From Patiria pectinifera (Eukaryota > Echinodermata > Asteroidea > Valvatida > Asterinidae): DNA of 64,000 bases. The notes under the pieces are model-generated. The model did not search any database. It worked only from the letters and a program-made list of their open reading frames with translations, and was not told the DNA's origin. The stretch covers positions 5,355,281 to 5,419,280 of the forward strand of contig CM057144.1 in NCBI GenBank assembly GCA_029964075.1, read 5' to 3'. The translations under genes and the position numbers were made by a program. Positions 32,785-44,810 of this stretch are shown piece after piece. Every line of letters starts with the position of its first letter. Position 1 is the first letter of the stretch.

Positions 32785-32938
32785 GAGGGGCATCAATGAT
32801 ATATGAGATCGCATCACAACCCTGCTCACGAACAAATGCAGCGTATTTCAGTCGAGACAACCCTGCTACAGACCTAGTTGTCTGTGAAAACACAAACAAC
32901 TTGAACTACAATCACTGGACCCCAGCAACTGGAGATGT
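32785..32938 (+). CDS. Exon 7: extracellular block continued
   Basis: Residues 367-417, phase 1-2. PCSRTNAAYFSRDNPATD and ENTNNLNYNHWTP. The donor is GTAAGC after GATGT; the stop that follows in the same frame is intronic. Confidence 0.7.
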
Positions 32939-33117
32939 GTAAGCCATAACTGTTTGTATACTTGTATCTTAGGGGCATGTTTGATAAAACAGCTAAGAGC
33001 AAAGGGACAAGGCGATTGCCATGCAACTGGTCTAGGCCAGAGCACACGAAATTCTGTACAATGGATTCAGACTTATGGCTATTGACTGGAAGTCTAGTTA
33101 TAATCTGGTGTACACAG

Positions 33118-33305
33118 TTATGTTGTGCATCGGGTTGGGTTAACCAGGCCATGCCGACCCCAAACAATATGGATATACATTGTAAACCAAGTCTAAACCA
33201 AAACCGTCATGAACTCCCCAAATCCGAGCCGACCCGACAGAAATCAAGCAAAAATCGATCTGAACAAGGCCGAAACCAAACTGACCCCCCCCAAAAAAAA
33301 CCCAC
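33118..33305. mobile_element. GGTCGGGTT-word element, copy 1 (fragment)
   Basis: Starts TGTTGTGCATCGGGTTGGG and ends near CTGACCCCCCCC. Shares termini and words with 41,690-42,270. Confidence 0.5.
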
Positions 33306-33699
33306 GAATGTCTGTACACAACTGTACACTTTTTGTGTCTGAACTTTGTCCAATCATACCGTATACAGTACGGTGAAGACTCGTAACGTTACCTACTAGT
33401 GGGCCTACACGTTGTAGACTGTGCGTTATAGACTGCAAACCACGAACATATTCGCGCGGTGGGTTGACGATCGTACAGGGCACAGTATATTGCGCCGCGT
33501 GAATTACTGAAATGTTTTGGGTTTTTTAGGTGTTGGCTTTAGCCCAAAACCAATTGTTATTGTATGAATTCAATATTTTTGTTTTTGTTTTATTTATTCT
33601 TCTTAAAAAAAACTTCTCCGGAACTGTTTGCCAAAATATAAACATATATGAACTTCAATTTTCAATACCTGAATGCACAACCCACAGAAGATGTAGTTT

Positions 33700-35240
33700 T
33701 TTTGCAATTACGTCATCATGACGTCATCGTAGGTCACGTGAAGTCACTTCAAAAAAATAATAAATTTAATCTTTGAAATTCAATATAAAATAAATCGTGA
33801 GAGACCGGAACTTGAATTTTGCGGGAATCGATATAATAATACATGCTCATTATTTTATCGTGTGAGCGTAAAATCACGAGACGGTCGAAACCGGAAGTGC
33901 CTAGTGATTTGAAAGTGGAAAAAGATATGAACTTGCTTTTAACCATGTTAGTGTCTGCCTGGATTGACCTTTCAAAACAATGACGGGTGACGTCATGAGG
34001 TGTTAGAGCGCCCTTTAGTGGCTGGTAAAAAAGCGTCAAAAACGCATTTTCACTTTATGTCTGTGGCGAATTTTGCGATAATCGCTTCAAAATTAATGTA
34101 CATGATGACCATAATGCAGGCGAGACCTGTGCGCGAAAACAAAAAACCTTTAAACCTTCAAAAATGACTACAAAAATAAACCGTGGTAGATATATTCACG
34201 ATTTGGCTATATATAGCACAGTTACCATAGCTCTTGAACTCTCTGGTGATGACGTCACAATGATGTCATCAAGTATCATACCGTATTACAAGCAATCAAA
34301 GATTTCTAGATTTATTCTTAGAAAATCAATGTTAAATCAACTGCTAAAGATTTGATTTTGTTCTTTATGGCAATCGAAACAATATTGCAGGGTCGTAGTT
34401 TTCGGTATTAAATGCAAAATCATGTGACCCTTCCTTCCGGTCGAAACCGAAAGTGTCTAATTATTTGAAATTGGCAAAAGATATGAACTTACTTTCAACG
34501 ATGTGAGTGTCTGCCAAGGCTGTACTTTAGAAATACATTACACGTGACGTTATAAAATGTTAGAGCGCCTCTAGCGTCCGGTTAAAAAGTGTCAAAAACG
34601 CATTTTCACTTGATGTATGTGGCGAAATTTGCGTTAATCGCTTCAAAATTAAAATACATTATGAACTTAATGCAGACAAGATCTGTGCGCGAAAAAAATT
34701 GATTGCGTCATCAGACTGGAAGTAACAATAAAACGACCTTTAAACCTTCACAAATTGCAAAAAAAATCAACCGAGATAGATATAATCAAGATTTGGCTAT
34801 ATTTAGCACATTTACCATAGCTCTTGAACTTTCAGGTAATGACGTTACAATGACGTCATCAAGTGTCATATTACAAGCAATCAAAGATTTCTAGATTTAA
34901 TCTTTGAAAATCAATGTAAAATCAACTGCTCTTGGATTTTGTTTTTTAGGGCAATCGATACATTATTGCAGGGTCGTAATTTTCGGTATTAAGTGCAAAA
35001 TCATGTGACCCTTCCTTCCGGTCGAAACCGGAAGTGCCTTATTATTTGAAATTGGCAGAAGGGATGCAAACTTGCTTTCAAAGATGTGTGTCTGCCAAGG
35101 CAGTACTGTGCACAAATATTACAGGTGACGTCATCAAATGTTAGAGCGCCCTCTGCCGGCATGTTGAAAAGTCAAACATGGATGAAACATGCATTTTGAG
35201 TTGATGTGTGTGGCAAAGTTTACAGTAATCCGTGGCCCAA
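33700..35240. repeat. Three tandem units of about 550-580 bp with CRE palindromes
   Basis: GTCAAAAACGCATTTTCACT recurs at 34,036 and 34,588, with a decayed form near 35,171. Each unit has GGTCGAAACCG-AAGTG and TGACGTCA (33,719; 33,990; 34,247; 34,850; 35,126). Intron 7. Confidence 0.75.
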
Positions 35241-35264
35241 CACCGTGTGGTTGTTCCTACAACC

Positions 35265-35441
35265 TCTAGTTTCGGTTTGTTTTGGTTAGTTGGGTTTCTT
35301 TACAAGATGACCTGACCCCCCCCCCCCCCAAAAAAAACCCCGCAAAACTGAAACCGACTGACATGATGGTAAAACTGACCCGACCCGAAGTCAGTTTCGG
35401 GTGGGGTTGGTTTCAGTTTCGGGTCGGGTTTGCACAACATT
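35265..35441. mobile_element. GGTCGGGTT-word element, copy 2 (fragment)
   Basis: C-run then ACTGACCCGACCCGAAGTC, ending GGGTTTGCACAACATTAG. Copies 1 and 2 flank the array at 33.7-35.2 kb in the same orientation and may be halves of one interrupted element. Confidence 0.5.
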
Positions 35442-35982
35442 AGTACACAGTGGGTAGGATAAGCCCATTACGGCGTAATCCCAAACAACCAGGCTAAGTC
35501 ATATGTGTCAGCCAAAGAGATTGCATGGATATCTTGGACCAGCAAATATACCTTCATGATGCTACCATTTCAGTCATGTTCCCCGTATCCAATAAGAGTA
35601 CTGAATGATAATGTTTTTTATTCGACAGGGAACCAGAGTATTTTTTCTTCCAGCCTCCCTTTGGTTACTTTGATTTAAATGGGAAATAATCAAGAGGGCA
35701 GCAACAAGAAATAATGGTCTATAAGTAACCAAGCAGCTAACATTTTTTGTACATATGACTTTGTAAATTTAGCATGGTTAAAAAGGTTTTTATCTCTTTC
35801 TCAACAGCCATGTGAAATTTGTCACTGATGATTGAAATGTGATGCAGGCATTCTGATTTATTTTACTCCCCTTGAAACACAAATGAATGAATTCCTTGAG
35901 AAAACGCAAGCCACGAGTGCAAGAGATGAAGCTCGACTCAAAGAGTGCATATTTTATCTCCAAACTTCTTTGTCTGTTACAG

Positions 35983-36196
35983 ACTGAGATGTGATGTATC
36001 TACAACCAATGGTGGGTACCTGAAACTCTACAATAGAGACAATTATGACACCATCATAACACGCTACTATAATGGACAGACAGTTTCTAGGAAATCAACT
36101 TTCACCTTTGACTTTGATGACCCCTACCACTGTGTGGATGTCGGCAGTGGATGTCGAACCACCATGCTGAATGCAGGGAATGATGTCACCTCACAG
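35983..36196 (+). CDS. Exon 8: beta-rich extracellular block
   Basis: Residues 418-489, phase 2-0. LRCDVSTTNGGYLKLYN, then DDPYHCVDVGSGCRTTML: three cysteines. With exon 9 it begins the series of FN3-like units. Confidence 0.8.
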
Positions 36197-36330
36197 GTTA
36201 GCCATCTGATACTTTTGTGTATACATCGTTTGGATTAGGTAGTGGGTAAATAGGTACATGTAAGACTATAGCTACAGTGTTGATTTTCAATGTCACCGTG
36301 TAAGTTTTCCAGACTTCTATATCATGACAG

Positions 36331-36511
36331 GCTAATGTGACAGTCACTTGGCAAGGCTGGGCAGATGATCTCGCTGACATCAAAGAATACGATCTGCTGG
36401 TGCGACAGCTGTCAGGTAGCCATGGCAACGAGATGACAGAAATGTTTGACAGTCCGGCTGTTTATGAAGGAGTAGCTAGCTCTCGGCAGACTGTCACCCT
36501 GCCCCATGTTG
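36331..36511 (+). CDS. Exon 9: FN3-like unit, first half
   Basis: Residues 490-549, phase 0-1. ANVTVTWQGWADDLADIKEY has the V.W.G..D....I..Y pattern of the B-C strands in FN3-like folds; it ends RQTVTLPHVG. Confidence 0.8.
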
Positions 36512-36789
36512 GTAGGTTTTGTTGGATTTCATTTGATGTCTCAGCAATTGTATTAATGAAACACGGACTTGAAAGTAGAGTTCATTTGTTGTTATCCAAA
36601 AAAGTAACCTACCAAATAGCTTACTTGGTTTAAAGATATTAATGACACGAAACTCCCTGTGCAATTATTCTTTCTGGCATGCTGTCATTTGAAAAAAATA
36701 CTGAAAGCAGGGAATTTCCAAAGATGAGTCAAGTGACGCATTTTGGGAAAGTTCAATTAGTAGTTGGTTTGTTATTGGGCGAATCTGTG

Positions 36790-37262
36790 ATAGGGGTGTG
36801 CACATTGTTGACAGACGCACACGCATGTGTGTTCCTGCATTGCATTACGCTCGAGGACAGACAACAAAAAGAGCACAAAGGGGCCATTCATCCTCGAACG
36901 ACGGTGCCTATTGTCCTCGAACGCAGGTTTGTGCACTTAGTCTATGGGAAAGGTTTAGATCAGGGAACAAAGGAAAACACAAAGCCAATCCTTGGAAGCA
37001 TAGCAAAAAACGACTGTGTGGTTGCTGTTATTTGTCAGTTCAGTGCATGGCATCGCGTAGCTGCAATCAGCTGAATGAGAACATGTTCCCGATGTTGATT
37101 TCGTGTGCAATTCAAAATATGACTTGGCAACATTTAAAATTAAAATTGAGATCTTGTAGATATTGTTTTCTCGGAATATACAGCATTCACAGAGCTAAAA
37201 CTTCATCATTTGGTTGTTGAGCACCCGTCTTCAGATTTTGAGCATTTTTGTTGCTTTATTAC
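36790..37262. repeat. Diverged relative of the element at 30,010-31,248
   Basis: CGCGTAGCTGCAATCA-GCTGAATGAGAA is shared with 30,788, and the right end GATTTTGAGCATTTTTGTTGC matches the terminal repeat. Confidence 0.45.
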
Positions 37263-37587
37263 GAAGCAAATGCCCAAAAGATCTACTCTACCTTTAATAT
37301 GCCTAAATGTAATACATGAGCAGGAAAATTCATGCCTGATTGATAAAAATTTAATAAGAATTCAGATGTATTGGGGTCTTCATTTTTAAGGTTCTTTCAG
37401 TTGAATTCCATATGAAGTTACTACCCGGTGCTTCTAGTCCAGAATTATAACAGTTTAAAGTTTCAGTGCATTATGAGGGCATCACATCATGTGACTGAGT
37501 CCTACTAAAGTGCACCAATATTGTTAGCCTTTATCCACATTTTCTCCAGTAACACTCTTCTCATTATACATCCACTCTTCTCCACAG

Positions 37588-37881
37588 GTGTTTACTCCGT
37601 CATCCTTACCGCTGTTGACAACGCTGGCAATGTTAAACTCAGCAGGCGTTTTGTCTTCTTTGACGACGATCCCGATGACGTCACTGTGCAGAGCAACGCA
37701 TCCGTGCGATTACTTTCAGCGACTGAAGACACTCACTACGAGTGGCTGATTGACCTCGACTCCAGCGGAGGGATGACATCAGTAGTTCTTGATTGGATGA
37801 ACAGATTCATTAATATTCATCACATGAGTCAGGGATTGCTGAAACCCATAGGGAATTACGTCAGTGCTAATATTGACAGTG
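37588..37881 (+). CDS. Exon 10: FN3-like unit end and linker
   Basis: Residues 550-647, phase 1-1. VYSVILTAVDNAGNVKLS is the typical F-G strand end (Y.V.L.A.D.AGN). The following part contains DDDPDDVTVQSNASVRLL. Confidence 0.85.
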
Positions 37882-38050
37882 GTAATTATTTGTTTTAGGG
37901 GGAAAATAAATGAGAACGAGGTTTTGCATCAGCGATAGTCATTTCTCAATCTGTTAATAATAGCAAGATTTTGATGTGGTCAGACAATGTCCTGTGTTCA
38001 TCATAAGAAAAATAGTTGCTGAACCTTCCAAAGTTTATCGGTGAGTAAAA

Positions 38051-38430
38051 ATGTAGTGGCTATCTTTACGGCAGCCGTAACGAGATTTTCAACTGCTATC
38101 GCTAAGCATTGCAAAAATACCATTACGAATCTGTTTCACATATACCTACCCGTTCATCCAACGCTTTGGTAGCTCAATTGGTTAAATTTAAATAGTTTTG
38201 TTTACTTTCATGTTTTTAATCAAATCGTTAGTTTGGGCGATTTTATTTTCTTCTTTGCATTGTAGTCAGTGGCTTTGGAGGATTTTTTTTTTAAGGAAAA
38301 TAAAGTTAAGGTTTTGGTTAATAGTCAGGAAACCAGACGGTTGATATAGGTTCGAAATTGTGTTATTGCAATGCCGTAACGATAGCTGTTGAAAATTCTG
38401 TTACGACTGCCGTATTAATAGCCACTGCTT
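38051..38430. mobile_element. MITE with about 70-bp inverted ends
   Basis: TAGTGGCTATCTTTACGGCAG at the left (20-base core) matches the inverse of GCCGTATTAATAGCCACT at the right; similarity extends over about 70 bases. Intron 10. Confidence 0.65.
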
Positions 38431-38601
38431 TCTTCCAAACATCAGACAGCTTTTCAAATGGAAAGTTATGGTGCAATTGATTTTTTTTTCAAGGAACATT
38501 TTAGTACTCTGAAATAATTAAGACCTAAAACTACGAAGGAAGCATTAAACCTTCAAGAACAATATACCGGTAAAGATTCTTTATGATTTGTTTGCTCCTA
38601 G

Positions 38602-38968
38602 ATTACGACCAGAACTTTGGACTTCGTGGCCGTGCAGCCATCCCCAATGCCCGTGGCGTGACAGAATTCCGCGTCTTCTACGACATCGACCACAGCGGGG
38701 GCAAGACCACTGTCAACGTCAGCGACGACAACTCAGACCACTGGAGTAATGAAGCTGCAAAGACACAGGCGACCTACGACCTGACACTGGTGGACGGTGA
38801 TTCCATTCGGTTCTGGGTGGAGGCCAGGGACCTTTCTGGTCACTTTGTGAGGGACAGCGCGTTGGTGCACGCTGATTCCTCCCCGCCTATAATTGAAGAC
38901 TTCTGGCTGGTACGGGACGGGGAGGTGAATGCATCCATTCATAACGCAGTTGAATTGCATAAAATGAG
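38602..38968 (+). CDS. Exon 11: long FN3-like exon
   Basis: Residues 648-769, phase 1-2. RVFYDIDHSGGKTTVNVSD, SIRFWVEARDLSGHFVRDS and ADSSPPIIEDFWLVRDG: a complete strand pattern plus the SPP linker. GC-rich codons compared with the introns. Confidence 0.85.
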
Positions 38969-39334
38969 GTAGGATTATTTCCTGTGTGCCATGTTTCACT
39001 TGACAATTGTTTGTTGACTGAGTGATGTGGGATATGGCGCATAGCACTTTCACCTCGGATGTTGCATGTATATGCGCCCCGAGGGTGTTCAAAACACAGC
39101 AGTCAACATGTTTGATGTGAAAATCACGAAAACAAACGGCAGTAAACACAACAATCGAACGTCAACTCACATGCATGTCGCGTGCTTGAAACAGCTGATC
39201 TTCTGCTAGTTCGCTGCTCCCACTCATGTGTGAAAACATGGTGAAAATTGCATAATTACAAATCCAAAGCTTTATTTACATTTTGAGTTGATAGACGGAT
39301 TATTACATTGTTCTCTGCTTCTTCCTATTTTTAG

Positions 39335-39509
39335 TGTTGAGTTTAGGACATACGACATTCACAGCGGTATCAGAACCATTGAATGGCTTCTCTTTGACAA
39401 CTATACTGACATAGAAATGGAATATGGGAACCAGACTCTTCCAGATAACGACACTGGGCCACAGATGGTACATGGCCATGGAAAAGTAGCTGCAAGAAAA
39501 TTGAACGCG
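39335..39509 (+). CDS. Exon 12: FN3-like unit
   Basis: Residues 770-828, phase 2-0. SVEFRTYDIHSGIRTIEW, with D..SGI..IEW as in Ig-like repeats of bacterial and animal surface proteins. Two NxT sites. Confidence 0.8.
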
Positions 39510-39773
39510 GTAACTATAGGGCAATTGAGACTGCAGTGTTTAAATATGTTCAGCTATTGAGAAACAAAATCTCACATTTTTTTCCATTATAAAAATACCA
39601 TGTACTATTCTTTTCGTAGTAAATATTAGACATGTATTTTGCAGTAAGTTTAAGGATTTTACGTATCATTTAATGCTTTCAAGAATGTTTAGTCCAATTA
39701 TCATATAACTTTATTACGAAGCACATTTCCAAAAGCATTAGACATTTTTAACAGTGACTTTTGCTTTTCATAG

Positions 39774-39938
39774 GAGGATTGTGATCCGGTCAGCTGTATG
39801 TGTGTTCCAATCGGTGACTGTTACGCTGTAGACTACGGTTTTAAGCCAACATTTCACATTGGTACCCATGACTACGATTACTTCATCACTCTGACGGTTA
39901 CCAACCATGCAAGAGTGGTAACCACCCAGACAATCCAG
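39774..39938 (+). CDS. Exon 13: FN3-like unit, second half
   Basis: Residues 829-883, phase 0-0. CDPVSCMCVPIGDC has four cysteines; HDYDYFITLTVTNHARVVTT is the closing strand pair. Confidence 0.85.
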
Positions 39939-40107
39939 GTATGCTTGACGTTGATGTCTATATGTGCAACAATGCCATGGTTATAGTCAAGATATATTGG
40001 GAGGCCCCAGCAGAGGATAAATAGCTCAGTCGGCAGCTGAAAGAATCAATTTTGACCAGTGTTCCAGATGTTGAAGATATATCCACCCACTTCAGATATA
40101 ATTAAGG

Positions 40108-40694
40108 GAACAAATGTGTGCTTGTGTTGAAGACCCGTTGGAGTCTGGATGGGTGATTATCAGCATCCAGACTCTGACCGGTCTTAAACAGAGTGTTTAA
40201 TACCGACTAAGCACATATTTATTCCCTTTCATAAATGTAGCTGTTCGGTCAAAAAATCAAAACATTTTGGTCCAAAAGTCAAAACAAGTTAAAAAATAAA
40301 ACTTCATCAGTTTCACTTCATGTTTTTCGAAACACCCCTCTAGCTAAATAATGGAGTCTCTAGCTCGCGAGTAAAACGTAAAAAACTCTTCTTCTTTTTT
40401 TAGAATGGTGCGTACTGTGCGATGTCGCGCAGATACAGCTGTAGCAAGTGCGTTGTGAATTTAGGACTATGAAATACTGACTCACTGGTAATATTTCGCG
40501 TGCCTACGTGAGGATTGTGAACGTGCAACCAATAAAACGGTAAAAGACACTGGATTTCACTGGAGTCCAAATTTCATGTGACACTGGAAAAGTGTTTTTG
40601 AACAGCCAGCCATGCATGTCCTTATCATTCGTTTAAGACCGGCCATGTGATGGGCTCTCGACCAATGGGAATGGGTAAACTTTCCTAGGTATTA
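40108..40694. mobile_element. MITE pair copy 1 (hairpin core plus ATTCATAAATACCT element)
   Basis: A short hairpin unit (ACAAATGTGTGCTTG ... AAGCACATATTTATTCC) is directly followed by an element ending CCTAGGTATTAATGAAT. The same order occurs at 40,708 and 44,811. Intron 13. Confidence 0.55.
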
Positions 40695-40707
40695 ATGAAT
40701 AAGGAAA

Positions 40708-41287
40708 TAAATATGTGCTTGGTGGGTTTTAAACAAGTACGTTTTAAACCGACTTATGGCCTGATAATGATAATGGCCCGAGCCGAAGGACGAGGGACAT
40801 TATCGGTGACCAGGCCCCATGAGGGTTTTAAACGTACGTGTTTAATACCGGCCAAGCAAATGTTTATTCCCATTCATAAATACCTTCGAGTCAAAATTAT
40901 AAATTTGCAATGATTTTGTTCAACAATTTTACGTCATGTTTTTAAACACCCCTAGTTATAGTATGTGCCTTTCCCGAGTAGTAATACAAATCTCTTTATA
41001 TGGACATTGGCGCAAGCGTGACGCATGTGCGATGTGGCGCAGATGCAGTGGTTCCGGTGTAGTGTGAATTTAGACCTCTTATACGGGCATTGATAGTATT
41101 GCGCATGCCTACGTGAAGATTGTGAACGTTCAACCAATCAAAGAATAAGACTTAGACCAGATTTCATGTGACACCGGAGAAGTGTTTAAAACCAGCCCGC
41201 TGGTGTTTTATCAACAGTTTAAAACCGGCCACGTGACAGGCGCTCGACCAGTAGGAATTGGTAAACTGTCTTAGGTATTTATGAATA
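40708..41287. mobile_element. MITE pair copy 2
   Basis: Hairpin unit 40,708-40,873 with about 46-bp inverted ends (AAATATGTGCTTGG ... CCAAGCAAATGTTTATTCC), then an element from ATTCATAAATACCTT (40,871) to AGGTATTTATGAAT (41,285). In tandem with copy 1. Confidence 0.65.
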
Positions 41288-41343
41288 TTAATTCCCATAC
41301 TTCCTACCAATGCAGGTATTCTTATTCCTACTGATTTATGCAG

Positions 41344-41550
41344 ATAACAGTAGACACGTCAGCCCCTCAAGCTGGTGTGGTGCATGATGGGATACGCGGG
41401 TCCAATGAAGTAGATTTTCAGGAAGGCAATGACCTCTCAGCTCATTGGGAGGGGTTCTTTGACAAGGAGAGTGGGGTCAAGTTCTACCAGTATCTGTTTG
41501 ATGATTCCTGCTGGACCGGCAATACATCAATCGGCAGCGTCAGAGATTCG
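41344..41550 (+). CDS. Exon 14: DTSAPQAG linker and FN3-like start
   Basis: Residues 884-952, phase 0-0. ITVDTSAPQAGVVHDG is the repeat linker; LSAHWEGFFDKESGVKFYQY is the start of the next sandwich. Acceptor TTATGCAG chosen over the AG at 41,314, which would add bases out of keeping with phase 0. Confidence 0.85.
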
Positions 41551-41689
41551 GTAGGTTTTGGATCGAGGATTTCGGTTGTGTCACAGTGTTGTTTTGGTAG
41601 TCAGACTGTTAAAGAAATACAGACGTTGAATACGTGACATTATCTGACCTGCTGAGTTCATTACCAACAGAATGAAACGTAGGATGTGC

Positions 41690-42270
41690 ATTAATGTTGT
41701 GCAAACCCGACCCGAAAGCGAAACCGACCCGACTTCGGTTTGGGATGGGTGGGTCGGTTTTTCCATCATTTCAGTCGGGTTGGGTCAATTTCGGTTGTAC
41801 GTTTGCAATTTTGGGGTTGGGTCGGTTCAGCTGAGCCATTTTGTGAAAAACCCGAAAAAACGACAAAAATCCCGAAAAAAACTTAGGTGCAATATATATT
41901 GCAGAATTATTGTGCCTGACATTACCAACGTCAACCCACTGTTCAATTGTGCATAATGGTTTGTAGTCTTTCACGCACAGTCTATATCCGTTATGAGTCT
42001 TCACTGCGCCGTACAATATGATTCTTAATACCGAGTGATGATTTTCACCCGAAGCGGGTAGCTAGGTTTAGGCACAAAAAACGGACACAGTTAGTCAAGC
42101 CAGATATTCGGGGTTCTCTTTTAGGTCGGTTCGGGTCGGCTTCTGCTTGAATTTTTGTCGGGTCGGGGTCGGATTAGGAGAGTTCACATCAGTTTCGGTT
42201 CGGAATCGGTTTAAATCAATGTTTCGGGTTGGTTTGGCCTGGTCAACCCGACCCGATGCACAACATTAAT
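41690..42270. mobile_element. GGTCGGGTT-word element, full copy
   Basis: Inverted ends ATTAATGTTGTGCA and TGCACAACATTAAT. The interior is saturated with CGGGTCGGTTTCGG-type words in both directions, with no ORF of interest. Intron 14. Confidence 0.7.
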
Positions 42271-42636
42271 ATTGGGATGTTGGGCCGAGGCTAAACATAT
42301 GTTTTGAACACATTTTAGCATGATATAACTTATTCAAATTTCATAAACAAGAATGTAACTGAAATGATTTATGTTTTCACCAAACAACATTATGACGTAA
42401 TCCTCTCAACATTTCTAACTCTGTTTTCCACACTCAAAGTTCACAATAATTGCGAACATTTTTCTCATCATCCACTTACCCTGAATCTGTCCAACTTGAA
42501 ATATTTTTTTTTCAAACGAAGTCCATTTTGAAGCAAGGATGCAAGTAAGGTGTAAAGGATAGCAGATGACAATCTACCACTTTTTGATACAACCACCCTG
42601 ACATAATTTAGGATTGCCTCTTTACGCCTGCTGTAG

Positions 42637-42911
42637 ATGAACAGAACAACCTCCACGCATGCACGTTGGACAGCGCCCTCACCTGGCCAGTACTACGTCA
42701 CCGTCATCGCTTACAACCGAGCCCTTGAACCCTCAGAGGCCGTCTGTTCTGACGGTGTCGTCATCGATACCAGCCCTCCTGAGTTGACCCAGATTGCTAT
42801 CAGCTATGCACGGATGTGGCCTGGTCTGGCCAATGATGCTGACGGTCGGGTGTGGTTCATTAACGAGCATCGCAGGAAGATAGAGCTGATGAATGCATCC
42901 CGTGACTGCAG
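42637..42911 (+). CDS. Exon 15: FN3-like end, CSDGVVIDTSPP linker
   Basis: Residues 953-1043, phase 0-2. THARWTAPSPGQYYVTVIAY, then EAVCSDGVVIDTSPPELTQ, the clearest copy of the linker. It ends MNASRDC (NAS glycosylation site). Confidence 0.9.
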
Positions 42912-43075
42912 GTAGGGACCACATGGGGTGGGGGGCCACATTTTGACCGGGGGGGGGGATGGGCCATTGGATCAACCATCCGCCATCCACATTTTTTTGG
43001 TGAGAAACAAAAAATGCAGATTTTAAGTTATGTTTTAACTTTTAAACATTCCAAACGTTCCATGGATCTGTCATT

Positions 43076-43190
43076 CTGTTGTTTGTGCACTGGTACTCTC
43101 ACGCCTTGACTACTGCAACTCTCTTCTCACCAGACTTAAACAACATGATCTCAACCGCCTTTAAAAACTCAAAAAACAAGGCTCCTTGAC
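43076..43190 (+). pseudogene. LINE RT fragment
   Basis: Reads HSVVCALVLSRLDYCNSLL then TRLKQHDLNRL and a stop. (T/S)SRLDYCNSLL is a hallmark of CR1/L2-type reverse transcriptase C-terminal parts. A short dead piece in intron 15. Confidence 0.6.
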
Positions 43191-43364
43191 TGATCCATCT
43201 GAAGCCAAATTATTTCCATACTTTACTGCAATCAGTTTTCCCCACCAAGAAGTACAAATTTATGAAATAGGAGATGCTCTGCAATGGGATTAACATATAC
43301 CACGTACATGTTGCTATATATTATTGACATTCTCTACATTACATTCATGTATTTTTAAACACAG

Positions 43365-43509
43365 TGCTAAGGCTGCTCTAGTAGATGATTTGTCTGTTTA
43401 TCCTGAAATGTCTGGCACCAACGACACCTCAGCAATCCTCCAAGGAGACCTAGACTGCCTCTGGATCTCAGCCGTCCAGCAGAAGTTCTACCTTCCGACC
43501 GACAAACAC
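43365..43509 (+). CDS. Exon 16: extracellular segment
   Basis: Residues 1044-1092, phase 2-0. SAKAALVDDLSVYPEMSG and DLDCLWISAVQQKFYLPT. Donor GTACGA is weak but keeps phase. Probably part of a diverged repeat unit. Confidence 0.7.
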
Positions 43510-43802
43510 GTACGATCTACAGATATGCTTGACTGGGCTTAGCTGGGCTAAACTGGACTGCAGGGCTTGTTTGGAGGGGATGGGCATGGCTAAGTTGGAC
43601 TGAGATAATCTGGTCTTGGCTAAACTGGGTTGGTTTGGGTCGAGTAGTTGGTCTGGGCTGGGATTGGGTAAACTAGACTGGGCTGAGATTGGCTGGCATG
43701 GGCAAAACTGGGCTTACATGTAAATATGCAAAGGATATTTCATTACTGAAGTCTACTTTTCTGATTCTGTGCTTGATTGTTGTTTTTCGTCATTAATAAC
43801 AG

Positions 43803-44021
43803 GTGATAATTTCTTGGACTGGAGAGGATGAAGAAAGCTCAATCTATGACTTTGAGATCGGTCTGAGCACTGACCCCTCCAATCCGACCCCTGACCTTGT
43901 GACCTTCATGTCTACATCGGGTCATGATCACTTTGTGATGTACCATCCTCATATCAGCCATGGATCTGTGTTCCATCTGGTTCTGAAGGCGATCAACAAG
44001 GCTCAGTTATCTCTCTCCAAG
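43803..44021 (+). CDS. Exon 17: FN3-like unit
   Basis: Residues 1093-1165, phase 0-0. VIISWTGEDEESSIYDFEIG to VFHLVLKAINKAQLSLSK: full B-to-G strand pattern of one unit on one exon. Confidence 0.85.
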
Positions 44022-44204
44022 GTGTGTGAAAAATATATTGTGCAGAACAGATAATATACAACAGATAATATACCAACCAGATAACTAAATGTCTATGCGG
44101 ATGGAACATTACGTGATCTATTGGGTTCTATTCCCGGTTGGGATGATTTCACTTTCCCCTTTTTAAGTTTAACTGACCGTCCTGGCTGTTTTCCTGTTTA
44201 CTAG

Positions 44205-44355
44205 GTAATTGGGCCAATTATTGTAGATACCACGCCGCCCATGTTTGTTGGACGTGTCTCGGTCGGTGTGGAGGATGAACACTTGATTGCTGAATGGGGA
44301 GATAGTGGCTTCATTGATGATGAGGATACCAGCCTGAGATACCAAGTTGCCATCG
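44205..44355 (+). CDS. Exon 18: IVDTTPP linker and next unit start
   Basis: Residues 1166-1215, phase 0-1. VIGPIIVDTTPPMFVGRVSV, then LIAEWGDSGFIDDEDTSLRY and QVAIG. The 100-base intron that follows is read through by a longer ORF; the clean GTGAGT donor and TTTCAG acceptor support the split. Confidence 0.85.
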
Positions 44356-44460
44356 GTGAGTCAATCAAACTTATGAAATCAATGAATGGAGCTTGTGTAT
44401 CATTTCATTATTTGGATCTTTCTCCTGATTTGATAAAGAGTTTTTTGTGCATTGTTTCAG

Positions 44461-44744
44461 GGAGCAGTCCAGGTGGCACGGAAACTCTTGATTTTCAGTC
44501 AGAAAAGGACTACAAAATGGGACCATGTACATCTCTGACATCTTGCGCTGCGTTCTTATTGGCTGACCTAGACTGGCATCTCCATGGTGATCATGAGTAT
44601 TACGTGTCGGTCCGAGCACAGAATGGTGCTGGGTTAGCTACAGTGGGGACGTCATCAGTTTACAGACACATCGTGCAGTTACCATCCATGGGTGTTGTAT
44701 TGGATGTCGCACCCCCTGGGGAAGGTGCAGTCGTCAACTTAGGG
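44461..44744 (+). CDS. Exon 19: FN3-like unit end and linker
   Basis: Residues 1216-1310, phase 1-0. HEYYVSVRAQNGAGLATVG, then GVVLDVAPPGEGAVVN. Two cysteines (GPCTSLTSC) match the position of paired cysteines in other units. Confidence 0.85.
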
Positions 44745-44810
44745 GTATAACTTTGATGTACTGTCTTTCCTGTTGTTTTTCATTGTAAACTGACATCATT
44801 TGAAGGACAA

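Noticed and set aside
36679-37220. 131- and 140-codon overlapping ORFs
   Set aside because: Both lie in a diverged copy of the element at 30.0-31.2 kb and have no domain signal.
38165-38205. tRNA A-box-like TAGCTCAATTGGTTA
   Set aside because: No B-box at proper distance. The similar TAGCTCAGTCGG at 40,023 also lacks one.
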